Below, one piece after another: positions 12,256 to 23,632 of a stretch of 64,000 nt of DNA. The number at the start of each line of letters is the position of its first letter. Position 1 is the stretch's first letter. Made by a program: the position numbers and the translations under genes. Below the pieces are notes generated by a model. The model worked only from the letters and a program-made list of their open reading frames with translations. It ran no database searches and had not been told where the DNA came from. The stretch is from Paraspadella gotoi. Taxonomy: Eukaryota; Chaetognatha. The stretch spans positions 26,373,011-26,437,010 of the forward strand of contig CM119264.1 in NCBI GenBank assembly GCA_051294375.1, written 5' to 3'.

Positions 12256-12373
12256 CTGTCACGGACGTCATTTATATAGGCGTGACGTCGGGCTGAGTTC
12301 TCGAGAGTTTGCGGTCGGGCTGAGCGCTCAAGGGTACGGCATCGGGCTGGGCACTCTAGGGGACGTCGGGCTG
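12256..12373 (+). repeat. GTCGGGCTGA-unit repeat with CRE-like sites
   Basis: GTCGGGCTGA or ATCGGGCTGG recurs four times about 26-29 bp apart. The 5' end carries ACGTCAT and TGACGTC (CRE half-site like) around TTATATAGG, a TATA-like sequence. The repeat is clear. Promoter function is speculation. Confidence 0.7.
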
Positions 12374-12806
12374 ATCGAAAAAATAAAATCGAAGCTAACT
12401 GATCGGGAGGAAAATCTTTGGCGACAGGGGACTATCCCTGTCCGGAAGGGATGGAGGCGGGAAGAAAAACAAATAGGGATTAGAAAAGGAAATATGGATT
12501 AGGAAGGAAGGAAGGTAGGAAGGTAAAAATAAGAATAGAAAGGATGAAAGGATGAAATCAAGAAAAGTAACGATGGACGTAAAGTATCTGAAAATGATAA
12601 GACGGGCCAAGGGAAAACAAAAAAGCAACATTTTCAACATTGTGATGAGAATTTTAACTAAAAAAAATTGTTTGCACAAAGAAAACTACAATTTTTAGTC
12701 AAATATCGGATTAAAGATTTAGACATCCAAGTAATTGGTCATTCGGTCAGTCTCACTTCCGTTCAACAGTGATTCCCTGGGGAGCGAAGACAAAAATCTC
12801 CCTGGG

Positions 12807-13414
12807 NNNNNNNNNNNNNNNNNNNNNNNNNNNNNNNNNNNNNNNNNNNNNNNNNNNNNNNNNNNNNNNNNNNNNNNNNNNNNNNNNNNNNNNNNNNNNN
12901 NNNNNNNNNNNNNNNNNNNNNNNNNNNNNNNNNNNNNNNNNNNNNNNNNNNNNNNNNNNNNNNNNNNNNNNNNNNNNNNNNNNNNNNNNNNNNNNNNNNN
13001 NNNNNNNNNNNNNNNNNNNNNNNNNNNNNNNNNNNNNNNNNNNNNNNNNNNNNNNNNNNNNNNNNNNNNNNNNNNNNNNNNNNNNNNNNNNNNNNNNNNN
13101 NNNNNNNNNNNNNNNNNNNNNNNNNNNNNNNNNNNNNNNNNNNNNNNNNNNNNNNNNNNNNNNNNNNNNNNNNNNNNNNNNNNNNNNNNNNNNNNNNNNN
13201 NNNNNNNNNNNNNNNNNNNNNNNNNNNNNNNNNNNNNNNNNNNNNNNNNNNNNNNNNNNNNNNNNNNNNNNNNNNNNNNNNNNNNNNNNNNNNNNNNNNN
13301 NNNNNNNNNNNNNNNNNNNNNNNNNNNNNNNNNNNNNNNNNNNNNNNNNNNNNNNNNNNNNNNNNNNNNNNNNNNNNNNNNNNNNNNNNNNNNNNNNNNN
13401 NNNNNNNNNNNNNN
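12807..13414. other. Assembly gap (608 N)
   Basis: Unknown sequence. The right edge resumes in a CT repeat, so a long microsatellite may have caused the break. Confidence 0.98.
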
Positions 13415-13429
13415 CATCTCTCTCTCTCT

Positions 13430-13945
13430 ATGGTTTCCAGTTTCTGGTTTTATTTTCATTTCCTTTTGTTTATCGAGGGAGCGCATTTTTCTGCCTCGCC
13501 TCTCGATTTTCCCTTCCAGCCCTCCATCGATCCTGGGGACCGAAGCTTCTGTAGTTTCTTTTTCTCTCTTCTCGGATGCCAACGATGTGAAGTAAAGAAT
13601 TGTAAAAAAGCTACAGTTACATTGTACTTGCAGTTTTGCAGGGAATTATCGAAAAGAGAAATAAGAATAAAAAGGACCGAATCAGTACTTTTTAATAAAT
13701 GTCTCTCCGACATCACGAAAGAAAATAACTGATTTCTTTAAAACTGCAGTAAAAGTGGGATGAAACTAAGCACTTGAATAATGTGGTATAAGGTAGCTTG
13801 ATTTTGTTGTACCGCGATACAATTACCCGGCTGTAGCGTCAGCACTTCATTTATTAAAGGATAATAAAATCTGCCATCGAGTTTTGATGCCAAAATTATG
13901 TCACTAATATTGTTTCTTAAGCTAAAAAAGATAAACTAACATAAC
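13430..13945. other. Unannotated sequence between gap and dispersed repeat
   Basis: Ordinary mixed sequence. The frames crossing 13430-13735 lack recognisable domains. No RNA gene was seen. Confidence 0.4.
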
Positions 13946-13948
13946 ATC

Positions 13949-14175
13949 TTTGAAATATTATACTACTTCATTGATAGGGAAGCCAGGTACTCTGGGAGTG
14001 AATAAATAAGACTGTGAGAGAGTCTTGATTGAAAGCTTGCAAGGACCTGCTATGTCATTATCTTGTAAGAGTGATGGAGGCCTTGAACCACCAAAGCCTG
14101 TCCAAAGTCAGGGGCAAGATAGCTTATTTATTAAATGAATGGATAATTTTTATATCGGTTGTACCAATTTCATAC
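13949..14175 (+). mobile_element. Dispersed repeat, copy 1 (longer form)
   Basis: Matches 44714-44893 closely over its whole length, including GGGAAGCCAGGTACTCTGGG, GAGTGATGGAGGCCTT and GATAGCTTATTTA. It carries about 47 extra bases after the first of these phrases, and shares its last 33 bp with a third site at 32054. No terminal repeats or tail are visible, so the class is unknown. It could be a SINE or the end of a larger element. Confidence 0.7.
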
Positions 14176-14199
14176 TATATATCACTTTAAACAGAAAAA

Positions 14200-15035
14200 A
14201 ATCAATTGAAAAATCAAGATGAAACGTTCCTTCAATGTCATATGAAGACGGCGCTTTCTACTCAAATTTTTGACTCTCAACTTGCCACCGTTTCTTATTT
14301 GTCAAGAGCACCTTTTGCTTTTCTTGTTGGATTTTGTGACAAATTTAAAGGAAGATTGGCAACGACGACAAGTACGACGACGACGACGACGAAAACGACG
14401 ACGACGATATCAGGGATATCGACATTTCCACCACAACATCATCGAGTTTAAGGCAAAACTCAATCGACGAAGGAATGAAATTTGAAAACTTCCCACAAGA
14501 CTCACCGCGAAGATATGAGACGTCGAACCCAAACACCTTTAATATAACTTACCTCGGGAAGGTGAGTCAACTTTTCTGCGATGCTGAAGGCGTCGCGATG
14601 ACGAAGAGAGGGAATTTTGACGTTTTACGTATCTTCTCTTTTTTTTTACGAGAAGAACTTTGAAATTTTTTAGGTATCTCAGTCTTATTTTGAATCGTTT
14701 ATTGTTTTTAAAAAATTCAAGAAAATCCGTTAGTCGTCCTCTGTCTCTCTAGTCCGGTGAGCTTCTGTAACTATAATGGTAGTTCAGATTTGAGTTTACA
14801 TTCAGTGTTTTTAAAGTCGTAGTTCTTGTTTTAGTTAGATGATTAACAAATCATAGTTTTATGTTGATTTAATTAATTGATAAAAGGATGTAATTTTTTT
14901 CTTTCTTTGTTAGAATTTTCTAAGAAATTCCGAGACATCATCATCAATATCAATCATCTTCATCATCGGTGAAACTTCATGGCGGAAAGTAAATTTCTAT
15001 CTACCGCCCGTGTCCACAGCTAGAGTAACGGAATT
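14200..15035. other. Unannotated sequence
   Basis: Contains an imperfect (GAC)n patch at 14370-14408 and an ATCATC-type patch at 14937-14965. Frames through the GAC patch read poly-Thr or poly-Arg. No gene is supported. Confidence 0.45.
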
Positions 15036-15038
15036 ATC

Positions 15039-15040
<2 letters not shown>

Positions 15041-15128
<88 letters not shown>
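15041..15128. repeat. (GA)n microsatellite
   Basis: About 88 bp of GA repeat with a single GGGA interruption. Confidence 0.97.
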
Positions 15129-15131
<3 letters not shown>

Positions 15132-15239
15132 GGCTGCGCATAAAGAGAAAAGACACAAGAGCAAACGATTAAAGCGATTAAGAAGATCATCTCTCGTTAT
15201 CATCCATCGTCCTACTGGCAAACCATCTAGCGTTTTCAA

Positions 15240-15270
15240 TGAGTGAGTGAGAGAGAGAGAGAGAGAGAGC

Positions 15271-15301
<31 letters not shown>

Positions 15302-17290
15302 GAGAGAGAGAGAGAGTTAAAAGAGGAGAAAGAAAACGTCAATGCTCGATCATCACACTGAAGTACCCAGCCTCGTGACTCTCGTATCTCGTTCGCCACG
15401 CATCTGAACGAAACATGAACGAACAAATAGATAGATGCCATGAGAGTGGGAAAGGAATAGTGCGGAACGAAAGAATTAGGAGAACCAGTTACGACCGGAT
15501 ATGCTGACAGACAGGAAACAGCGCGAGAGGAGAGGCAGGACGCAGGACGCGAATCAGAGGAAAGGACATTTAAATTTCCCAGGCACCAATGAGAGAGAGC
15601 GACGGAGGAGGAGGAGGCCAAGGATTTGAGTTGTCGCTGTACGAAGTCTAAGATGATAAGGAGGGTTTTATTCACGCTATTTTCAGCCAATTAGAAATTT
15701 CGTCTAAAACTCTTCTCCACACAAGAGAGTAGGTCATGGAGCAAGACAGTCGGATCCTGGGTAGAAGAGAAACCAATCTAGGCGAACGTCACGAACGTGC
15801 GTTGGACGACGAGAGAGGGAAGGAGAGAAGAGAGAAACAGTAGCCAAACGGAATTCTGGAAGTAGAAAGACCGAGTAGAAGACGCGAAAGAAGGATCGCA
15901 CGACAGAGAGAGATGTGGACGTACGCGACGAGTACGTCAATCGTCGTCGTCGTCGTCGTAACGTCGTCACGACATCTCGATTCGGAATGAGAGAGATAAA
16001 ATTAATCGGTATGTTGTATCTTACCCCAGAAAAATGTCCACCTATTAAAGAAGAGAGAGCATCGCAGGTAAGAAGGAGGCAGAAAGCTCTTTATGTTATT
16101 ATATTTACTGTTCGCATAGTTTCCATAGCGCGGGTCCCTTGTGTTTTTTTTGCACTGGGCCATGAGCCCGAAACGAAATCTAGGCTAGTTGCCTACAGAC
16201 TAATGGGAAGGGCATGGAAAGTAGAGGAGACTAGGCAGACGTCGATGAGAAGCAATGAGTGGACAATTAGAAATTCTGGCGTTATATAGTCTTTGTCATA
16301 GGATGCGTAAGAAAAGTAGCGATAATATCTGGAGGTATATACTCACAGCACAACTGATTACGATGTCTCATGGTTTTAAAACAGACATCAACGCCCTCAA
16401 TCGTCCGAACTGAATGGCATAATATCAGAGAGCGTTTCACTTTAACTCAGTAATGTCTAGATAAGAGGGGTGTTGGAATGCGCCTAAGAGTAACACATAA
16501 ATAAGTAGAAAGATGAGACATAGAGAACGGAGTTTGGTTCGTTTAATTGAGAGATTTTGGAAGATTCTTTTGATCGCGAATATACTTCTTCTATCACCAT
16601 CACAGGATTGAGTGACTGTGAGAGGACGTGAGCAGAGAGAGATTGTCTTCAACAAAATGATTACATCTCTCGATTCAGCATAATTTCTCTCTTTTGTTAT
16701 CGTTTATACTTATTGTTTAGTAATTTTGCTAGCACTCCCCCCTTTCTCTCATAAGTTTCCATTGCATATATGGAGTACGGGATTGACGCTCTTCATTGGG
16801 TAACCCGCCTTTTTTCCAAGGCCGTCTCATGTTTCCTGTATTCTCTTATCATTTCTTCATCTGCTCTTAGTCAAGCTTCGTAGACCGTCTCCCATCGACC
16901 ACGAGACATTACTGACATGCGAGTTAATACCTTCCTATTTTCTCGAGCCTCGGATAACTAATTTGCAGTGCACTGCCAGATTGTTGGTGCGTGGAGCGTC
17001 CTTTCTTGTCCATATATCTGTGGTATAACATAAGGTGTTGCTTCTATCTCCATAACTTCAGGTACAATAATCATGCATCGTGCATTCAACTCTCCTCCGC
17101 GACTGATGAGTCGGCATTTTCCGTCGTACGAAAAGAAGCCTGGCATCTCGACTGGCAAATAAGTGGCGTCCAGAACGACAAAGCTGGGGAGCAGGGCTGT
17201 CAACGTGAGGTACAGGGGATAAAACAAGGCTGCCCTCCGATTCCGTGGATCAGAAGCCGTCAACGGAGACGTCAAAAGAAAAAGAAGAAA
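15240..17290 (+). repeat. Insertion-rich copy of the 25.5-26.7 kb block
   Basis: Shares ordered landmarks with 25540-26720: a GAGTGAGTGAGAGA start, a TCGTCGTCGTAACGTCGTCA segment, AGAGATAAAATTAATCG, TTTTGCACTGGG or TATGCACTGGG, CAGGATTGAGTG or TAGGATTGAGTG, and GTGGCGTCCAGAACGACAAA. It is about 2.05 kb long against 1.2 kb for its partner, with extra bases scattered throughout. That pattern resembles unpolished long-read sequence. A real diverged duplication remains possible. Confidence 0.75.
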
Positions 17291-18544
17291 TGGTAGACTG
17301 ATGCGCATCGAGAGAAATGTATCATCTCTCGGTCTTCTACTAACGTCCAGCCCAACACGTGAAATCGGGTTTCTTCCCAGGAATCCGTCTGTTCTGCAGT
17401 ATAAATAACTTTGGGATGAGGAAGAGTTTTATGATTTCTGAATAATTTCCTATTCACGTATTGAATAAATATGGTGACATAACACATAATATACTCTAAG
17501 TATTTGAGCTACACGCATCAATCAATTGATCGGCGTCTCTCATGGTGGGACATCCTATATTAAAAAATGTTTTTTCTCTCTCTCATATATGATATCACGG
17601 TTTGGCCTCTGGTGCCAGTGGCAGCATGCGAGTATCTATATTTGCCCACTATAAATGATCCTCTCGACTTTTATGATAGGAATTTTAATGAGGTGTTCAA
17701 AGTGGGGGAACGAAAGAAGAAGAAGGAGAAATGAGGAGGATACCAGAAGTGACCATAGAGCAGAGAGAAAGAGACGAAGAGAGAGAGAGAGGAGAAGAGA
17801 GAGGAAGAACGGGAAAAGAAGAGGGTTTACCTTTTTACACCCTCCCCCACAAGGAAAGAAAAAAGAATGAAAGTGTAGCAAATGCAGCCGAATGAGATGC
17901 TTCGCTATTTGGGAAAGCAGTTACCGGTAACTGGTTTTTATGTTTCTTTTTAAAGGTTTACTTATGATGAAAATAAGTGGGACTTTTGATAGGGTTTAAC
18001 GAAGGGTCCAGGGCTCGATAGAGTACCTGTAGATCACTATGAACCAATAGAGAGCCAAGATAAGAGACGAGTGTATTCTGAGCACGTAATGGAGAGAGAG
18101 AGAACGCAATGGCATAATACGTATCATGAAGAGGAGAGAGCAATTTGACGCTACCGAATACATTTTTGAACTATATGAACCATGAGAGAGAAGCAAACAG
18201 TCTTAATAATAGAATGAGACCGTACACTACTCAGTAACAATGCAATGTTTAGAGCTGTACATATTGTTATGTAGTATGTATAGTAGTGGTTTGTAATGTT
18301 ATGTGGAATGTTTACTCATTTATTTAAAGATGTAAATTATATTAGCAAATAAAATTAAAATGTAAAATAACTTTATATACAATACATTTTACAATATTCA
18401 GTGTTTTACACATAGTCATAGATCCACCGTTCTTTTTTAAACATCCACCCTCCTCTCTATACAGATGAATCGATATTGCTTAGTTTTTTTCTATTGTTTA
18501 TTTGAAGTAATATTCGAAAAAGGTAATTTTAATTCAGATTGCCA
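17291..18544. other. Unannotated sequence
   Basis: Probably a continuation of the same low-quality stretch to about 18200, with a purine-rich patch at 17700-17830. AT-rich after 18200. No gene or RNA was recognised. Confidence 0.4.
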
Positions 18545-18830
18545 ATAATAAAGAGAGAGAGAGATATATATATATATAGCGAGAGAGAGAGAGAGAGAGA
18601 TGAGAGTAGAGAAGAGAGAGAGAGGAGAGAGAAAGAGGAAGAGAGAGAGAATATGAATTGTAAAATTGAAGGAAGAGGGGCCTTTTTGGCCCTATCAATT
18701 TGTGCCCCTAAATTGCGTACATCAATTTACATTAATGAATAAAACGCAGAGAAGAGAGAGATGAAAGGAGGAAGGGAAGAGGAGAGAGAGAGAGAAGAAG
18801 AAGAGAGAAAGAGAGAGAAGAGAGGTCCCA
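18545..18830. repeat. Broken (GA)n tracts with (TA)n insert
   Basis: GA repeats at 18551-18660 interrupted by a 14-bp TA run, then more interrupted GA at 18745-18825. Between them lies about 90 bp of unique sequence. Confidence 0.9.
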
Positions 18831-19217
18831 TTACACTATGAATTGTAACGATGGTCTTTATATATGTATGTTTTTTCGCTGCGCTTCTCTAGAGATTTAA
18901 ATAGAGAATTTAAAAGAACAACTGATTTCCTTTATATTCAATCAAGTAAATTGGGTAACGAGACAATTGCATTTTGATAAAATCATCAAATTCATATCAA
19001 TTGTGCTAATATAATTTTCGATTTATTAAAAATTTAAGTTTAACATTATAAACTTGGTTACAACGACTCGTTGATAACATAATCATTCAATAAAACTTTA
19101 AATACTCCCGAACGACACGTCAACTTTTCCTGTTTACTTTATTCAATTAGTGAATCACAATTGATGTATATATCAATTTGTTTCGAAACTTTTAGTATGA
19201 ATATCTTCATCCGTCAT

Positions 19218-19457
19218 TCAATCTATACAAAAACCAGTTTCAATCTTTAAATCGAGTTCGATCTCGTATATTCTAGTTTTCCTTAGTTTTAAATCTTTCC
19301 CGGGTGACAACTTGAGGACGAAGTTGCCCTGGGGATAACCATATATGGGGTTCACGATTCGAGCCATAAGCCCCTCCCCGGGCACAACGTCATCACTGCT
19401 GTCGTACCGTGGAATTTGTAACGGGGGCCGTTTTCGCCGATTTAAACTGTTATTCAT
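19218..19457 (-). CDS. Small hypothetical protein, 79 aa
   Basis: I do not recognise this protein. The frame encodes 79 residues from the first ATG and is free of the Ser-Leu or Arg-Glu bias of most frames here. Visible words are RRKRPPLQIPRYDSSDD, then GEGLMARIVNPIYGYPQGN, then a charged stretch with KLRKTRIYEIELDLKIE. It has no signal peptide, membrane segment or cysteine pattern. The frame stays open for 23 codons upstream of that ATG, so it could be an exon joined to an upstream part. Balanced amino-acid use is the only evidence for coding. Confidence 0.3.
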   Translation of the reverse strand: MNNSLNRRKRPPLQIPRYDSSDDVVPGEGLMARIVNPIYGYPQGNFVLKLSPGKDLKLRKTRIYEIELDLKIETGFCID

Positions 19458-19809
19458 TTTATTATCAACGCTTTCAATTATCGCTTTGTTCGCTCGTCTG
19501 TAAAATCTCACGAACTCAAAAGGAACCTACTTTCACCAACGAAGCAATAAAAATCCGGGATTTCTTAGATTTGAAATAGATGAGAAAATAACAGCTGTTG
19601 ACAAAAAAGTTCATGTTTCCCGAATGAAACGAAAAAAGAGAAGAAAAATTATGCCAAAAATGAACTCGATCTCGATTCGCCCAGTGAAGAAAAAAAAGGA
19701 ATCGGTTCTTTCTTGAAAAATCTCACGTTATCTATATATAATTAATTATTAATTAATTATTTAACTAAAATAGACTAAACAACTTAACCAAACTCTCGTC
19801 CATCGAAGG

Positions 19810-20029
19810 ATGTCCCTCCCAACAACCCTCGGACGACGGACTCCTCTTCTCCTCCACCTAAGCTCCTTCCACAATCCTCAACCACCACCCCCCCACCTCC
19901 TTCCACACCCCGCCCCTCGTCGTTCCCTCGTCATCCCCGCCCGGAAGTTTCCGCCCCCGACGGGTACTACCGCGCGTTTTAACGCTGGTGGGAAGGAATC
20001 GCGCGAAATGACGGTCACTTCGGGAACCG
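19810..20029 (+). other. Possible 5' coding exon, proline-rich
   Basis: An ATG-started frame, proline- and histidine-rich at first, runs to AACCG followed by GTGAGC, a possible splice donor. The same DNA is CpG-rich relative to its surroundings. The minus strand is also open here, so coding is weakly supported. If real, it would be the first exon of the unassigned gene-like fragments further right. Confidence 0.15.
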
Positions 20030-20474
20030 GTGAGCTGCCAAGGACGCGAAGAATCTCGTGGGGATTCAGCATCGGAGGGGGGGCGCCGTTATTTCCCGTG
20101 TCCTACTCGTGCAGGTTTTGCCTGGGGTTGGGAGGGGCGAGGTTGGAAGTAATTAGTTATGAAGAATCGATTTTATTAAAGTTACCGATTTCTTTAACAT
20201 TTTTTGGTTAAATTCATGAAAAGGGGTTTTTTTTGTTCTTGACATCGTATACTTGCTTTGCCCTCCGCCGCGGTTAAATTTTTACAAAATGGAACTTTAA
20301 AAATAAGTAAGCGTTTTAAATCATGAAACTGGAAGGAGGCCCACTAATTAATTGTTAGTGTTTAGTAGAACGCTTTTCGGATCAGGCTTCGTACAGGGCC
20401 TGTAAACACGGGGTTATTAAAGGCGGGATAAACCACCCCCCGACCCATCTTTAAACTCTAGCCGACAACCGGGC

Positions 20475-20759
20475 CTAGAACCGCACCTTTGGTTGTAGGA
20501 GACGAAATGACTTGCGTTCCGGCACAATGGGCCGCTGCAGAATGTAGGTGGAATTTTTAGTCCCACCATAAACAACATTCAATGCCATTTTAACTTTGAA
20601 ATCAGATCTTCGAACAAAACCCGGCAAGCCCCAAATTCGACGGAAAATCATTGAATTGTTTCCGGGAGACGAAATCAACACGCCGTTCCAATGGAAAAAT
20701 GCGTCAAAGGGAAGACGAGATTGCAAGTGGCCAGATGATCCAGGAAAATCGGGGGGCAG
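20475..20759. other. Exon-like segment of unclear strand
   Basis: On the plus strand, 20499-20759 is bounded by a TTGTAG acceptor-like site and a strong CAG|GTGAGG donor, and is 261 bp, a multiple of three. No single plus frame crosses it. Two frames together give GPLQNVGGIFSP followed by NNIQCHFNFEI, a spacing that loosely recalls a CUB domain start. On the minus strand one frame is open throughout, ending at 20475, with GLPGFVRRSDFKVKMALNVV visible. A one- or two-base error on the plus strand could reconcile these. Function is not assigned. Confidence 0.25.
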
Positions 20760-20781
20760 GTGAGGGACGAAAATGAAAGAA

Positions 20782-20800
20782 GAATGAATGAATGAATGAA
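20782..20800. repeat. (GAAT)n short tandem repeat
   Basis: About five GAAT units just downstream of the GTGAGG donor. Confidence 0.9.
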
Positions 20801-21447
20801 TTAATCTTTTTTCCGCTATTTTAAAAATATTAGCTCAATATTTTATCACAGGTCACCATAACCTTTCAACAAAAAACTTCACGCGGACGCAATCTCCAAG
20901 GGATGGCATTGATATAGATCTTGAAAAAAGGTGAGTAAAAAGAGTAAGTCAAGAAATTGCATCAAGCCCGTCTATCCCGTCCCCATTGTTTGTCCTCTTG
21001 GGTTTATCTTCTCTCTTTTCTGTCTCCTCTCTCTGTCTTGTCACTCTCTCTTTTCTGTCTCGCTGGGCGGTCCCTTTCCGTCCCTCGTGTAAATGTGGTT
21101 TCTTGTTTTCTATTTGTTCCTGTCTGTCTATCTCTTCTGTAATTGACTCTGTCCTTAATCTATCTTTTCCACTCCATTCTCAATACCCTTCTTTCCGAAA
21201 TTTCCATCTTCCCTCAGGTGAAGCCTCGTTTCGTTCGAATCAATTGGTCATCGTCCACCGCCCGACGTTTTCTCGGTAAAAAATTTTGAATTTTCAAAGT
21301 TCTTTTTAAAATAAACAATATGAGTTTTTTATCTATGTTCATTTGCGTTGATGAAGACTTCGCAACCATAGAGTCGAAAAGGGTCCCATTTATTTATCCC
21401 CCAAAATCGTTGTTTGTAAACAATAAAAACTTTTGTTTTCTCTAAAT

Positions 21448-21576
21448 ATGTGTGTATTAATATTCAATTTAGGTTTTGAGTCGGCGCGAATTTTGGCAAC
21501 GACGTTTGGTGAAGAAACTCGAAAGATTTGGAAGCGAAAGCTTGAAACGTTCGCGGCCCTCATTGCCGCAACATAA
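21448..21576 (+). CDS. Small hypothetical frame, 42 aa
   Basis: An ATG-initiated frame of 42 residues with balanced composition, including FESARILATTFGEETRKIWK and ending LETFAALIAAT. It is too short to assign. It lies between other protein-like fragments on the same strand, so it may be an exon or chance. I recognise no domain. Confidence 0.2.
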   Translation: MCVLIFNLGFESARILATTFGEETRKIWKRKLETFAALIAAT

Positions 21577-21991
21577 GACCGACCCTTCGGTTGGATAAAA
21601 CACAAAGACAACAAACAACCATAATTATAAAAACCAAACATTCCGCTTTGATCTTAAGAATAAATACGTCAACAAAAACAAAAATAACTTACCGGGTGAA
21701 AAACAAAATTAGCCAGCAACAACAAGCAGAGCGGCAACGACAACCTACCGGAAACTACGAGAGACGATTACCTAAACAACAACAATTTAACTCAACTAAC
21801 ATCGACCAACCAATTCAAAAACTAAAATGACAAACTTCAACACAAAGTGCGGGAAAAGACGATAAAAAAAATCCAAACACAAACGGCCTTGTGATGTGAC
21901 TTTGCTCGTCGTCTTTTCCGAAATCATCTGAAAGCCGACCAATCAACAGAAACCTTTAATTTTTTCCAACCTTATTTGGGGAGACCAATGA

Positions 21992-22102
21992 CGCGACAGA
22001 GAGACCTTAAGGGTCCGATGGCCGGAGATTGCCGAGGGACTCGAGGCATTCCTCCTCGACATCCCGAACTTCAAGAAACAATTCCCTTTCCTTCCGGTTT
22101 AA
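21992..22102 (+). CDS. Protein-like fragment, 36 codons
   Basis: A frame without ATG, bounded by stops, reading RWPEIAEGLEAFLLDIPNFK followed by KQFPFLPV and a stop. Its mix of acidic, aromatic and hydrophobic residues is unlike the repeat-derived frames nearby. It could be the end of a coding exon. No family is recognised and no convincing acceptor precedes it. Confidence 0.2.
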   Translation, partial: RDRETLRVRWPEIAEGLEAFLLDIPNFKKQFPFLPV

Positions 22103-22362
22103 TAATTGTATATTAATTATTTGAGCGTAAACCTTTGGCCGTTCGTTGTCGTCCATTACCTTGGGTTCCGGATCGACCTATCATTGTCCGTCCCGCCTAA
22201 TAAACTATTGTTCAACTATTTACTCGGCCTTCCGGCTTTAATAATTACCCTCGTTTTAGATTAACGTCCAACGATTTCATTTTTACAACTCCATCCACAT
22301 AATAACGTTCTTCTCCCAATCCAAAACCACCACCCCAACCCCTTCGCCTCCCCCATTTCCAG

Positions 22363-22700
22363 ATGCCATGCCTCATAGGCGGGACGTCCTACGAGTCCTT
22401 CGCCGCCACGCCCTTCTCCGACGCCGGCGGTCCAACGACCCTTTTCCCTCGGCGTCGGAGGCGCCTGCTTCGCGGGTGGGCCCGTGGCGCATCGCGGGCC
22501 CTCGAGCGCCTCGTCCGTCCGACCGGCCCCGTTCCCGAGTTTGAGCCGAATGATCGGGGATCGGGGACGTTCTCAATCAGGCGTTCCCGGACATAACGGA
22601 ATGACGAACAAGAAATACGCGGAACGTCAAGTTCGAGTTATTTGTCTTAATTGTTTGAAGGTTCAAGGAAGAAATGGACGACGAGGAGTAGGGGCGGCGG
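22363..22700 (+). CDS. Candidate coding exon A of an unassigned gene
   Basis: The segment follows a pyrimidine-rich acceptor (CCCCCATTTCCAG) and ends at GCGGCGG|GTGAGT, a strong donor. One plus frame is open from acceptor to donor and contains SSASSVRPAPFPSLSRMIGD and then NKKYAERQVRVICLNCLKVQ. GC content is high for this window, as expected for an exon. An overlapping frame is arginine-rich and probably a shadow. No domain is recognised. The next candidate exon lies about 400 bp downstream on the same strand. Confidence 0.35.
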
Positions 22701-23114
22701 GTGAGTCGTTTAATCGATTTGATTGGAATTTTGATTTGATTTGATGGGGGTTTGGTTTTTATTGATTGTTTTGTTATTTAGGAGATTGGATTGATGTGAG
22801 TTCAATTGATTTATTGATTGATTAGATTGATTTGATTCGTTATGACCCAAAAGACGGATTTATCGATTGGAATTTGAGGGAGAGGGTTTTTGGCATGAGT
22901 TTTGTGGACGAATTGTAAATGATTGATATGATAATTCGCTGTTTTTTTTATTAATTGTTTCAAATCAATGGAATTTGATATATATTATTTTCATTTGAAA
23001 TAAATTGAAATTGAATGAATAAAAGTTTAAAAAAGGGTTTTATTGAATTATTGATTAATTGGAATTTCTATTTAAACCGAATTGATTGATTCCTTTTCTT
23101 CCCTTTCTCCTCAG

Positions 23115-23271
23115 TGGTTGACGATCCTCTACAAGGGGTGGAACGGCAACTACGACCTTACAGGGTTCGTCCCCTTCGTTTGCCGCAATCGCCAAGATAG
23201 CGATTCGCCAAGAGCAGGAGGAACGTGATGTCAAGCTGGAGCCTGTTTTTGGGAGTCGAAAGCAGGTTCAG
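23115..23271 (+). CDS. Candidate coding exon B of an unassigned gene
   Basis: Excellent flanks: the acceptor CCCTTTCTCCTCAG and the donor GGTTCAG|GTAAGA. Frame 2 gives FAAIAKIAIRQEQEERDVKL and then EPVFGSRKQVQ up to the donor, but a TGA lies near its 5' end. Frame 1 gives YKGWNGNYDLTGFVP at the 5' end. A single-base error near 23165-23180 would join them. The mid-exon charged segment looks helical. Protein family unknown. Confidence 0.4.
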
Positions 23272-23632
23272 GTAAGATGGAAGCGAAGTTAAATTTTGGC
23301 TTAGCAGGAACAGCTGTATTGAGTTTTAAAAATCTACTATATTGCGGAAGCAGAAAGTGAGTTGAATATCTAATGTTTTGTTTAAGTAAAAGAATTAATA
23401 GGGTCCGTAACTAGTAATTCCAGATCGATAAAGTATTTAACTAAAGTCCGCATTGTACATTTGGAAAGGTTTTGATAGAAATTTTTATGAACCATCAATC
23501 AAGAAAAAAAGTTGAATCTGAAATTGATTTAACAAGCTTTATAATTAAACTTCGAAGCAAAGCATATAGCCCATATAATGCTGCAGCTAGTTTGGCAATT
23601 TTCACGACCGTCATTCCACTTCCTCCTCCAAG

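Noticed and set aside
12719-13582. Open frames of 250-290 codons
   Set aside because: Almost all of their length is unknown bases in the 12807-13414 gap. The same holds for frames over the gaps at 4.6, 51.6 and 53 kb.
16958-17308. Minus-strand frame beginning like a signal peptide (MRISLPFLLFLLTSPLTAS)
   Set aside because: It lies in the insertion-rich copy of a duplicated block. The corresponding part of the other copy does not keep the frame, so the apparent signal peptide is probably accidental.
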